NCBI GenBank assembly: GCA_964516325.1
Contig: CAZFAP010000121.1
Span: 1-14,958, forward strand
From: CAZFAP01 sp964516325
GTDB lineage: Bacteria > Auribacterota > JABMQX01
Direction: 5' to 3'
Length of the DNA stretch: 14,958 bases
Shown: positions 7,235 to 14,622 of the stretch, piece after piece
Position numbering within the stretch: the stretch's first letter is position 1
Layout: each line of letters begins with the position of its first letter
Program-made: the position numbers and the translations under genes
Notes under the pieces: model-generated
What the model was told of the DNA's origin: nothing
Database searches by the model: none
What the model saw: the letters and a program-made list of their open reading frames with translations, nothing else

Positions 7235-7801
7235 TCAAAGCCCCAACTGGGAGGCGATGCCCTGCATGGCGGTGAGGCTCAACTCGATGAACTCGTCGAG
7301 GGGAACGCCTATTCGCTCGCACTCGCGGACGATGTCGCGGTTGACATTTCGGGCAAACGCGCTCTCCCCCATGCGCTTGCGGATGGACCTCGGCTTGACG
7401 CTGGCGAGCTTTTTGTCCGGATACACGAGGGCGGTGGCGACGACCAAGCCGGTTATCGTTTCCGAGCAGGCGAGGGCTATGCCGAACTTCGACTGGCGGG
7501 GAATGCCGAGACCCTCCGCGTTGTGTTCTCGCACGGCAAGGAGAGCGTCCTCGCGGAAGCCTTTTTCTGTCAAAAGCTCGATGGTTTTGTTTGTGTGCTG
7601 GGCGGGTGAATCTTTGGTGCTCTCGAAATCGAGGTCGTGGAGCAGCCCGGTGATGCCCCATTCTTCGGCGTCCTCGCCAAGCCGCTGAGCCATTTTCGTC
7701 AGGATCGCTTCCGTGGCGAGGCAATGCTTAATCAGGTTCTCGTTGCCAACGTTCTCTTTCAAGAGCTGAACTGCTTCTTCACGGCTTATGGAAATGCTCA
7801 T
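7235..7801 (-). CDS. HD-domain phosphohydrolase
   Basis: Soluble cytoplasmic HD-superfamily hydrolase of 188 aa; members of this fold are metal-dependent phosphohydrolases, and the substrate of this subgroup is unknown to me. Metal-ligand candidates are H26 (KHCLATE), the H55-D56 doublet in GLLHDLDFE, and H93 in REHN. The fourth ligand in the similar short HD proteins I recall is Asp in an A-A-D-x-L-T-G-L context; here the corresponding stretch reads ACSETITGL, placing Glu (E114) at that position. The C-terminal half (KPRSIRKRMGESAFARNVNRD) also matches that subgroup. The ATG at 7801 is chosen for GGAGG 9 nt upstream and because the frame further upstream is Arg-rich and overlaps the rubredoxin gene in another frame. 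Lies 197 bp downstream of rubredoxin on the same strand, so co-transcription is possible. Confidence 0.85.
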   Translation of the reverse strand: MSISISREEAVQLLKENVGNENLIKHCLATEAILTKMAQRLGEDAEEWGITGLLHDLDFESTKDSPAQHTNKTIELLTEKGFREDALLAVREHNAEGLGIPRQSKFGIALACSETITGLVVATALVYPDKKLASVKPRSIRKRMGESAFARNVNRDIVRECERIGVPLDEFIELSLTAMQGIASQLGL

Positions 7802-7998
7802 GGTCCCGACCTCCCATATGCCCTCTCCCAGAGACCGGTTTCGATTCGTCCCGTGGGCACTCTGTATATAAAGCACAGGGCAGAACAAACGCCGCCGCAC
7901 GGATAAAAGTCCCCCGCCAGCACGCCCGAAAGGGAACTGCTGCCCACGAGGTTGAGTCCGTGCGAGCGAGCCGCGACGACGCGAACGAACGCGGCACT

Positions 7999-8160
7999 TC
8001 ACCCCAATTTCTCGAAGAGGTCCTTCGGGGCGCCGCACTCCGGGCAAACCCAATCTTCGGGCAATTCCTCGAAAAGGGTTCCCGGCTCGACGCCGTGATC
8101 AGGGTCTCCCTCCTTCGGATCGTAAACGTATCCGCACACCGTGCATTTCCACGTATCCAT
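7999..8160 (-). CDS. Rubredoxin
   Basis: Small cytoplasmic one-electron carrier with a single iron held by four cysteines. The 53-residue product has the canonical layout: C6-x2-C9 in WKCTVCGYVYDP and C39-x2-C42 in DWVCPECGAPKDLF. It also has the conserved EGDPDHGVEPGTLFEELPEDW middle, containing residues the family uses for its aromatic core (W4, Y11, Y13, F30, W37). Length is exactly that of classical rubredoxins. GGAGG 7 nt before the ATG supports the start. Rubredoxins usually serve superoxide reductase, rubredoxin:oxygen oxidoreductase or similar partners in anaerobes; none of these is in the window. It overlaps no other real gene, and precedes the HD-domain gene on the same strand. Confidence 0.96.
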   Translation of the reverse strand: MDTWKCTVCGYVYDPKEGDPDHGVEPGTLFEELPEDWVCPECGAPKDLFEKLG

Positions 8161-8521
8161 TTTGCGACCTCCCACCCGATTTGTGAGCCTCTTCTTCCGA
8201 GTTTGGAGATTACTCGAAAATCCTGCGCTGAGCCTCCGGCATCGCCTTTATCCACTGAGTCGCGGGCAAACAAGACCAACGGCTGCCCGCACCTGCCCCT
8301 GTGCGGAGGGCAACAAAGCCGACGGCGGAAACACACTACTTAGCGGCGCTCAAGCCGTCAACCCGATTCTGAAGGCTTCCGGGTAGCAGCTCAACAAGTT
8401 TTTGGGAACGTTTTCGCAAGGATAGCGGATTGACTGAGGCGGGCAAATTGGTATCATTAAGGCGACCCGCTTTGCGACCGAAGGGGGGCGGATGGCAAAG
8501 TTGAGGAGAAAATGAGGAGTT
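8161..8521. other. Divergent regulatory region between rubredoxin and glycosyltransferase genes
   Basis: 361 bp without a gene, lying between the 5' ends of the rubredoxin gene (-) and the first glycosyltransferase gene (+). It holds a near-consensus plus-strand promoter (8430-8457) and the Shine-Dalgarno sites of both genes. It also has a small hairpin, CCGCAC/GTGCGG (8287-8292 with 8301-8306). I found only a weak candidate promoter for rubredoxin (TTGTTT, 17 nt, TAAAGG on the minus strand, around 8240-8270). Confidence 0.5.
8430..8457 (+). promoter_or_regulatory. Sigma-70 type promoter of the glycosyltransferase operon
   Basis: TTGACT (8430-8435), a 16-nt spacer, then TATCAT (8452-8457): five of six consensus bases at both boxes with near-ideal spacing. 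A start near 8464 leaves a leader of about 58 nt before the ATG at 8522. This is the best-matching promoter I found in the window. Confidence 0.65.
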
Positions 8522-9748
8522 ATGGGCAGTAAGCCAATACTGATGGTCTCGAGCTATCCCCCGAGACGGTGCGGGATTGCGACCTTCTGTGAGGAAGCGA
8601 GGGAGTTCATCCAGAAACGCCACCCCGACCGGAAGGTCTGCGTCATCAGCCACCTCGACGGAGCGGGAGCGGACGTTTTCCCCATCATTGACATGTCCCG
8701 CCACGACTGGTGGAAGCCCGTCGCAGAGAAAATCAGGAAGTTGGAGACTTATGCGGTCCATATCGAGCATGAATACGGGCTGTACGAATATCGGGACGCC
8801 CGCGGGCACGGAGACGGAAACGAAGGCTTTCTGGCGTTGCTCGAGGCGATAGAAGACTGGCCGATTGTCGTGGAGCCGCACACCGTCCACGGGCGATTGA
8901 CCGACTTCGAGGCGGATTTTCTTTACAAGCTCTGCCATCGCGCGGATGTCGTTCTTTTCAAATGCCATTACCAGAAATGGCGGCTGAACTGGAACTTCTT
9001 CGGTCGCGGCTGGGAGACGCCCCGCAACATCATGGTTGTCCCGCACGGGGCGAGGTCGGATAAGAGCTTCCCGCCGGAGGAGATTCCGCAGCTGCGTAAG
9101 GAATTGGGGCTGGACCTGCCATATCTCGGCGACCATTTTGTGGGGCTGGTGGGGTGGATTCAATCGAACAAGCGATGGGATATCCTGACCTCCATGTGGG
9201 AGGCAATTGCAAAGGAGATCGAGGAGCGAACCGGCGAATCGTGGGACCTCCTGGCCGCGGGGGCAATGCGCGACCCAGCGCACAAAGCCGATTACGACCT
9301 GTATAAGGGACAGGTGGACCTGTTGGAGCAGAAAGGACTCGCGCACTACTACGAGTTCGTTCCCCGCGGGGACACCTATTATAAGGTGATGGCCGTTTGC
9401 GATTTCATCGTCCTCCCCTCGACGGATGAGACGCAATCCGGAACCTTCGCAAGGGTGATTGCGGCCAACAAACCCTTCATCACGACGGCGCCGATGGAAG
9501 GGTTAACGGCGCAGACTCTCGAAAGCGAAGGAGGGCTTCTCTTCACCACCAAGGAGATGCTCCGGCAGAAAGTCATCCGGTTGGCATGCAAACCGGACGT
9601 GAGGAGCGAGCTTGCAAACAATGTCAAGCGTTACCTCGAAACCGAAGTCTCGTGGGAAATAGTCGCAGGGCAATACGATGAGGCGTATCGCCTTGCTCGA
9701 AAAGCGAAACAATCTCGGGAGAAAGTCGAGCTCCCTCTCGAGTTTTAG
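8522..9748 (+). CDS. GT4-like (GT-B fold) glycosyltransferase
   Basis: Probable cytoplasmic retaining glycosyltransferase of the GT-B fold, 408 aa. The N-terminal Rossmann half starts with SSYPPRRCGIATFCEEA (10-26), where the nucleotide-sugar transferase's glycine-rich loop is expected. HIEHEYGLY (80-88) and MVVPHG (171-176) follow. The C-terminal donor-binding half contains LPSTDETQSGTFARVIAANK (298-317), resembling the E/DxxSG..xxA loop of GT4 enzymes. The LVGWIQSNKRWDIL segment (209-222) sits where GT4 proteins usually have 'G R..KG...L'. It shares its CGIATF and HE(Y/F)G(L/I)Y motifs with the next gene, suggesting old duplication. ATG at 8522 has GAGGAG 2 nt upstream, closer than ideal. 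A start at 8512 would be out of frame (six-codon ORF ending at 8532). Sugar donor and acceptor are unknown. First gene of the likely operon. Confidence 0.8.
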   Translation: MGSKPILMVSSYPPRRCGIATFCEEAREFIQKRHPDRKVCVISHLDGAGADVFPIIDMSRHDWWKPVAEKIRKLETYAVHIEHEYGLYEYRDARGHGDGNEGFLALLEAIEDWPIVVEPHTVHGRLTDFEADFLYKLCHRADVVLFKCHYQKWRLNWNFFGRGWETPRNIMVVPHGARSDKSFPPEEIPQLRKELGLDLPYLGDHFVGLVGWIQSNKRWDILTSMWEAIAKEIEERTGESWDLLAAGAMRDPAHKADYDLYKGQVDLLEQKGLAHYYEFVPRGDTYYKVMAVCDFIVLPSTDETQSGTFARVIAANKPFITTAPMEGLTAQTLESEGGLLFTTKEMLRQKVIRLACKPDVRSELANNVKRYLETEVSWEIVAGQYDEAYRLARKAKQSREKVELPLEF

Positions 9749-9759
9749 GAGGGCCGGAT

Positions 9760-12114
9760 GTGGCCGGAATAGGAGAAAGAAAACCGTTACGGGCAGCGTT
9801 CCTGGGAACTTATGTTCCGAGGCAATGCGGGATTGCGACGTTCACGAACGATCTGGCGACAGCCACCGCCAAGGTCGAAGGTTGCCAACTCGGCCAGGGG
9901 GATGAGATTCAGGTCCTGGCCGTGAGCGACACACGGGGAACCTATGCCTACGGGCCAGAGGTGCGATTCGAACTTCAGCAGCAGAATAAGACCGACTATC
10001 GGGATGCGGCGGATTTCTTGAACATGACCCCCGTGCATGTCGTTTCCGTGCAACACGAATTCGGCATCTACGGGGGACAAGACGGAGCGTTCGTCCTCAC
10101 CCTGCTGGGGAATTTGAAGAAGCCGGTGGTCAGCACGCTGCATACCGTGCTGTATGAGCCAACCGAAACGCAAAAGGAGGCCCTGCGCGCCATCTGCTCC
10201 CTGTCCACTCTCGTCGTCGTGATGACCCATCGAGCCCACGACATGCTCCGCGACATTTACGGAATCTCCGAAAAGAAAATTCGGTTCATACACCACGGAG
10301 TCCCGGACGTGCCTTTTGTGGACCCCGGTTTCTACAAGGACCAATTCGGGGTCGAGGGGCGGCGAGTCCTTCTGACCTTCGGACTGCTGAACCCCAACAA
10401 AGGGATCGAGGTCGGAATTGACGCCATCGCAGAGATCGCCGGAGATTTTCCCGACGTGGCCTATTTCGTTCTGGGCGCAACCCACCCCGAGGTCAAGAGG
10501 CGAACGGGGGAGAGCTATCTCGTCTCGCTCGAGCAACGCGCGAAGGAGAAAGGGGTCGCCAAAAACGTCATATTCCACAACCGATACGTCACGTTCGAGG
10601 AACTGTGCCAGTTCCTGCTGGTGTCGGATGTCTATCTGGCCCCGTATTGGGCGAAGGAACAAATTGTCTCCGGGACGCTCGCGTACAGCATGGGTTGTGG
10701 AAAGGCGGTAATCTCGACGCCGTCGTGGTATGCCGAAGAGATGCTGGCGGAAGACCGCGGAATGCTGTTTCCGTTCGGCGACCCGCATGCTCTTGCGGAG
10801 CAGCTGCGGGTGCTGCTCTCCGACGAGGTGCGGCGAAATCAGCTCCGGAAAAAGGCCTATCTCTTCGGACGACACATGATCTGGAAGGAAGTGGCAAGGT
10901 CGTACCTGGAGACGTTTGAGGAGGCGGTCTCACAGTACGGCGAGCTGGTGCCGCGGCTGGCAATGCGCCGGGAGGTTCCGCTGCGAGAGACGCTGCCGGA
11001 AGTGCGCCTCGACCACGTGCGTCTGATGACGGACAACACGGGGATGCTCCAACATTGCTCCTTCGCCACGCCCAATCGGCGACACGGATACTCGACCGAG
11101 ACGAACGCGACGGCCCTAATCGCGATGATTCAAAACTGGCGATTGTTTAAGGACGATGCAGTCGTCCCCTTGTGCCAGACGTATCTCTCGTTTTTGCAGG
11201 ATGCTCTCGACGAGAAGACCGGTTGGTTTCGCACGCACATGACCTATGATCGCCAGTGGTCGAAGGGACCAGTTTCCGAGGAATGCCAGGGGCGAGCGCT
11301 CTGGGCGTTAGGTCTGGCGATTGCCTATCCTCCGAACGCTTCCATCCTCTGGCTGGCTTCCCGGCTCTTCGATGTCGCGCTCGAGCCGATAAAGAAGATG
11401 GCGGCGCCGCTGGGCTGGGCTCCTTCCATCCTGGGACTGAACGCCTACCTACAGCGTTTTGGAGGGGCCACCGAAGCAAGGGAACTGAGGCAGCGGCTCG
11501 CCGGGAAGTTGCTCAAGCGGTTCGCCGACAACCGCAGTGATGCCTGGGAATGGTATCAGGACACCGTGTCGGCGTTGAGCGCGAAGCTCCCCCACGCCCT
11601 GATTCACGCCGGCCGCCACATGAAAGATGAGGAAATCACCCAGCAAGGGCTGCGGACATTAGAGTGGTTGTTCACAGTGCAGACCGACGAGAAGGATGGG
11701 CATCTGTCGCTCATCGGAAATAACGGCTGGTATGCCCGAAAAGGGGAGAAGGCTCGCTTTGACCAGGTGCCGATGGAGGCTTCCGCTCTGATCGGAGCCG
11801 CGAGAGAAGCCTATCTCGTAACGTGGGACCGCAAATGGATTGACCGAATTCACATGTGCCTGAGCTGGTTTCTCGGAAATAATGACCTCCAGCAACCGCT
11901 CTACGACTTCACCACCTGCGGCTGCCAGGACGGGCTTCACTCCAGCGGCACGAACATGAATCAGGGCGCCGAGTCAACCATTGCCTGGCTGATGGCGCTT
12001 CAGACCATTGAACTGATGGAAAGCGAGGGGAGATTGTGGGCGCCGGGGACCGAGGAGGAAACCGCCGAAGTGGAGATGCGCGTGGCGGACGAGAATCCCG
12101 GGTCGCACCCATAA
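9760..12114 (+). CDS. GT4 glycosyltransferase fused to an (alpha/alpha)-barrel glycosidase-like domain
   Basis: Two-domain protein of 784 aa. Residues 1-400 are a GT4 transferase: FLGTYVPRQCGIATFTNDLA (14-33), QHEFGIYGG (98-106), THRAHDML, IRFIHHGVPD (175-184), FGLLNPNKGIEVGIDAI (207-223) and the donor-site loop EQIVSGTLAYSMGCGKAVIS (300-319). Residues about 415-755 are a separate helical domain with spaced aromatic/acidic motifs: HGYSTETNA (442-450), CQGRALWALG (509-518), DAWEWYQD (594-601), LPHALIHAG, FDQVPMEASA (667-676) and GCQDGLHSSGTNMNQGAEST (721-740). This repeat pattern resembles six-hairpin glycosidase barrels; catalytic activity is not proven. GTG at 9760 is the start because AGGAGG ends 7 nt before it; ATG at 9758 is out of frame and stops after four codons. 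Only 11 bp follow the previous gene, so translation is probably coupled. Likely job is synthesis or trimming of a polysaccharide (inference). Confidence 0.85.
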   Translation: MAGIGERKPLRAAFLGTYVPRQCGIATFTNDLATATAKVEGCQLGQGDEIQVLAVSDTRGTYAYGPEVRFELQQQNKTDYRDAADFLNMTPVHVVSVQHEFGIYGGQDGAFVLTLLGNLKKPVVSTLHTVLYEPTETQKEALRAICSLSTLVVVMTHRAHDMLRDIYGISEKKIRFIHHGVPDVPFVDPGFYKDQFGVEGRRVLLTFGLLNPNKGIEVGIDAIAEIAGDFPDVAYFVLGATHPEVKRRTGESYLVSLEQRAKEKGVAKNVIFHNRYVTFEELCQFLLVSDVYLAPYWAKEQIVSGTLAYSMGCGKAVISTPSWYAEEMLAEDRGMLFPFGDPHALAEQLRVLLSDEVRRNQLRKKAYLFGRHMIWKEVARSYLETFEEAVSQYGELVPRLAMRREVPLRETLPEVRLDHVRLMTDNTGMLQHCSFATPNRRHGYSTETNATALIAMIQNWRLFKDDAVVPLCQTYLSFLQDALDEKTGWFRTHMTYDRQWSKGPVSEECQGRALWALGLAIAYPPNASILWLASRLFDVALEPIKKMAAPLGWAPSILGLNAYLQRFGGATEARELRQRLAGKLLKRFADNRSDAWEWYQDTVSALSAKLPHALIHAGRHMKDEEITQQGLRTLEWLFTVQTDEKDGHLSLIGNNGWYARKGEKARFDQVPMEASALIGAAREAYLVTWDRKWIDRIHMCLSWFLGNNDLQQPLYDFTTCGCQDGLHSSGTNMNQGAESTIAWLMALQTIELMESEGRLWAPGTEEETAEVEMRVADENPGSHP

Positions 12115-12293
12115 CGAAACCAATGACGGGGAAGGCTCGCAATCCGTCAATCACGATTCGTCCCCAAGGAAGCGGAGAGCCAGCGCCGAGATCTCTGAAG
12201 ACCATTCCCGCTCAGGGGCCTGCCAAGCGAGGAGACTCTCCGAGGCGACACGACCATCCATTTGAGAGCGGCTGGGAGGAGTTGGCGACTGCG

Positions 12294-14066
12294 GTGAAAA
12301 GCACGGTGAGACAACTGCTACCTCCGACGAAGGGATTGCTCTGCATACTGTGCATTACCTTGTCGCCGGCGCTTGCCTTCGGCCGGTTCCTCGAGCCCCC
12401 CATAACAGCCTCCATTTCAGTTCCAGAAAGCAACGTTCCCGCTGGCTCGAAATTCGACGTCATCGCGGATTTCGAGATGGATTCGGGAGTCCATCTTTAC
12501 AGGGACAAGATTTCGTTCCGGTGGGAGAGGCTCGTTGGTGCGGAACACGTCGAGAATCTTCTCCCGCAGGGGCGGAAAATCCGAGACGAGTTTGGCCTGA
12601 ATCCGAACGCGATGATCGAGGTCTATGAGGATTCCGTCCGCGTCGTGGCAAGGTTGAGGTCCACCGGGAAGGAAGGCGCCCCCATCGTTATACGGGGCAA
12701 ACTCGGCTATCAGGGCTGCACGGACAAGTTGTGCTATCCACTCGCTTCAGCTGCCATTGACCTCGAGCTGAAGACGGCTGCCGCGCGGGAAGGAGAAAAG
12801 GCCGAGGCGGTTGCCGAGGAAAAGAAGGAGGAACCTTCGGCAGGGGGCGCGGAGAAGAAAGTCGAGGAGGCGCCCGTCGAGAAGAGGCAAAACGCGATCT
12901 GGCTTATTCTGATGGCGTTCGGTGCAGGGGTCGGAGTCAGCCTGACGCCGTGCGTGTATCCGATGATTCCCGTCACGGCGGCAATCATCGGCGGCACGAA
13001 GCGAAAGGGCAAGCTCGGCGCGCTTCTCTCGTCCATGATTTACGTTCTCGGCTTATCAATCACATACTCCCTCATCGGTCTTCTCGTCGCCAGCGGCGGC
13101 GCCAGAGTCAGAACTTGGCTTGCCTCGCCCTGGGTGCTCGCGCCGATTGCGGGCGTGTTCGTGCTTCTGGCACTGAGCATGTTTGAAGTTATCTCGATTC
13201 AGATTCAGCCGAAGTCCCTCGCCAGGTTACAGACCGCGCTTTCCGGTAAGGGGCGCACGCTTGCGATATTCGGGATGGGCATTCTGAGCGGGTTCATCGC
13301 GGGTCCCTGCGTCACCGCGCCTTTGGCGGGAATCCTCGTCATTGTGGCGAAGCAGGCGAATAAGCTGTTGGGGTTCTTCATGCTCTTTGCTCTCGCCTGG
13401 GGAATGGGAATCATTCTGATTGTCGCGGGCACGCTCACCAGCGCTTTGCCAAAGGCCGGCGAATGGACGGTCTGGGTCAAAAAGCTCCTCGGCTTCGTCA
13501 TGCTCTGGGCAGCCGCCTATTTCGTCTCGCCCATCATCGGCACGACTGCCTATCGAATCGCCACCGCCGCAATTCTCGTCGCTGGCGCCGTCTTTCTCGG
13601 CGGATTTGACATGCTCACAAGGCAGAGCGGGTTCGCAGACCGCGCGAAGCGGTTCGCTGGATTGTTGGCAGTCTTCCTTGCCGCTTATTTGCTCTTGGGG
13701 CAGTTCTTCAAAGGCTACCACGCCGCACGGGTCGAAGCTTTCCGCGAAGCGAGCGGCGATGATGTTCAGAAGGCAATCGCCTCCGGACAAGCGGCGGTTC
13801 TGTACTTCTCCGCGGAGTGGTGCAGCATCTGCAACCACCTCGACGAGACGACGTTCACCGACCCAAGCGTTGCGAACGCCTTCCAGGGAATCCGCGCTCT
13901 CAAGCTTGACTTCGACAAGGAGCCTAACCTCGTCGAGAAATTCAAAATCCCCGGTCCGCCAACAGTCGTCTTCATCGGCTCAGATGGGAAAGAAATCGAG
14001 AGCCTCCGATTTTCCGGCTACAAGACCGCCGAACGGTTCCTCGAGATTCTGAAAAGGCTGAAATGA
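12294..14066 (+). CDS. dsbD: Thiol:disulfide interchange protein DsbD
   Basis: Inner-membrane reductant conduit that takes electrons from cytosolic thioredoxin and delivers them to periplasmic thiol proteins. With the GTG start at 12294 the product is 590 aa (E. coli 565). A signal peptide (MKSTVRQLLPPTK, then hydrophobic GLLCILCITLSPALAFG) is followed by the periplasmic alpha domain, with redox cysteines C142 and C147 in GYQGCTDKLCYPL. A Glu/Lys/Ala-rich linker (about 163-200) leads to the multi-helix membrane domain, with C220 in LTPCVYPMIPVTA and C339 in AGPCVTAPLAGIL. The C-terminal periplasmic thioredoxin-like domain has C510-S-I-C513 in SAEWCSICNHLD. All six redox cysteines are present; the alpha pair is spaced C-x4-C rather than the C-x5-C of E. 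coli. The frame is open to 12036, and an ATG at 12123 lacks a ribosome site and would place 57 polar residues before the signal. Start remains uncertain (GGGAGGAG is 12 nt upstream). Confidence 0.92.
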   Translation: MKSTVRQLLPPTKGLLCILCITLSPALAFGRFLEPPITASISVPESNVPAGSKFDVIADFEMDSGVHLYRDKISFRWERLVGAEHVENLLPQGRKIRDEFGLNPNAMIEVYEDSVRVVARLRSTGKEGAPIVIRGKLGYQGCTDKLCYPLASAAIDLELKTAAAREGEKAEAVAEEKKEEPSAGGAEKKVEEAPVEKRQNAIWLILMAFGAGVGVSLTPCVYPMIPVTAAIIGGTKRKGKLGALLSSMIYVLGLSITYSLIGLLVASGGARVRTWLASPWVLAPIAGVFVLLALSMFEVISIQIQPKSLARLQTALSGKGRTLAIFGMGILSGFIAGPCVTAPLAGILVIVAKQANKLLGFFMLFALAWGMGIILIVAGTLTSALPKAGEWTVWVKKLLGFVMLWAAAYFVSPIIGTTAYRIATAAILVAGAVFLGGFDMLTRQSGFADRAKRFAGLLAVFLAAYLLLGQFFKGYHAARVEAFREASGDDVQKAIASGQAAVLYFSAEWCSICNHLDETTFTDPSVANAFQGIRALKLDFDKEPNLVEKFKIPGPPTVVFIGSDGKEIESLRFSGYKTAERFLEILKRLK

Positions 14067-14080
14067 AGGAGGAATCCCTG

Positions 14081-14404
14081 ATGCCCCAGGTGACTGAAGT
14101 CAATGACCAGACATTTGATTCTGAAGTTGCGCAATCCGATAAGCTCGTCGCCGCCGAATTCTACACCCAGTTCTGCCCCGTCTGCAAAAGGCTGTCGCCC
14201 ATTTTTGAGGAACTCTCCGACGAGTACGCCGGCAAGGTCAAGTTCGTCAAAGTCGAGGCAACCCAAGCCCGTGAAACCGCCCGCAGATTCGCCGTCATGT
14301 CCGCCCCGACCATCCTCCTCCTCAAGTCCGGTAAAGAAGTCGCCCGCCACATCGGCTTCGCCGACAGGAAAAAGCTATCGGGGATTATTGACGCTCAGTT
14401 GTAG
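14081..14404 (+). CDS. Thioredoxin-family protein with CPVC active site
   Basis: Small soluble thioredoxin-fold protein, 107 aa, presumably cytoplasmic because no signal peptide is visible. The active site is C32-P-V-C35 in YTQFCPVCKRL, instead of the classical WCGPC: the Trp before the first Cys is Phe, and the dipeptide is Pro-Val. The conserved cis-proline is present (P76 in SAPTILLLKSGKEV), as is the beta strand KVKFVKVEA. The ATG at 14081 is preferred because AAGGAGG sits 8 nt before it. An ATG at 14063 overlapping the dsbD stop would add six residues. The gap to dsbD is only 14 nt, so the pair is almost certainly one transcript; the natural reading is that this thioredoxin hands electrons to the DsbD membrane domain (inference). 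The dipeptide change should alter its redox potential. Confidence 0.9.
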   Translation: MPQVTEVNDQTFDSEVAQSDKLVAAEFYTQFCPVCKRLSPIFEELSDEYAGKVKFVKVEATQARETARRFAVMSAPTILLLKSGKEVARHIGFADRKKLSGIIDAQL

Positions 14405-14622
14405 AACGAAGCTGGGGGGGACCCGGTCAACCCTTGTTCTGCGCGAAAGGTCCTCGGAGACGCGTTTGCGCGTTGTGTTGCATGCTCATGGCGCATGGGC
14501 CACCTCCTTTGCGCAGTATGGAGGGCAACCCCATCCTGCTCACTGATCCGGCTTCGAGGCCAACGTTGCGCTGGCGCCGAGGCCGGCCTCTTTCGATGCG
14601 CGTGCGCAAGCCTTCTTGCGGT
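14405..14622. other. Convergent intergenic region with a GC palindrome
   Basis: No gene seen between the thioredoxin stop and the 3' end of the minus-strand gene at the right edge. A perfect 12-nt palindrome, GAGGCCGGCCTC (14579-14590), followed by TTT on the plus strand could act as a weak terminator. It is too short a stem and tail for confidence. Confidence 0.3.

Noticed and set aside
6939..7724. 261-codon minus-strand frame overlapping the HD-domain gene
   Set aside because: Arg/Pro-rich, out of phase with the well-supported HD-domain gene, no domain.
7802..8053. N-terminal extension of the HD-domain gene
   Set aside because: The frame is open to 8053, but the added residues are Arg/Gly-rich, overlap the rubredoxin gene in another frame, and a good Shine-Dalgarno precedes the ATG at 7801.
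8336..9436. 366-codon minus-strand open frame
   Set aside because: Antisense to the first glycosyltransferase and crosses its promoter; composition is that of a shadow frame.
9787..10875. 362-codon minus-strand open frame
   Set aside because: Antisense to the GT4 domain of the fused transferase; no motif.
12036..12293. Upstream extension of dsbD overlapping the fused transferase gene
   Set aside because: Would put 86 polar, Pro/Arg-rich residues before an otherwise standard signal peptide, and no ribosome site supports the earlier starts.
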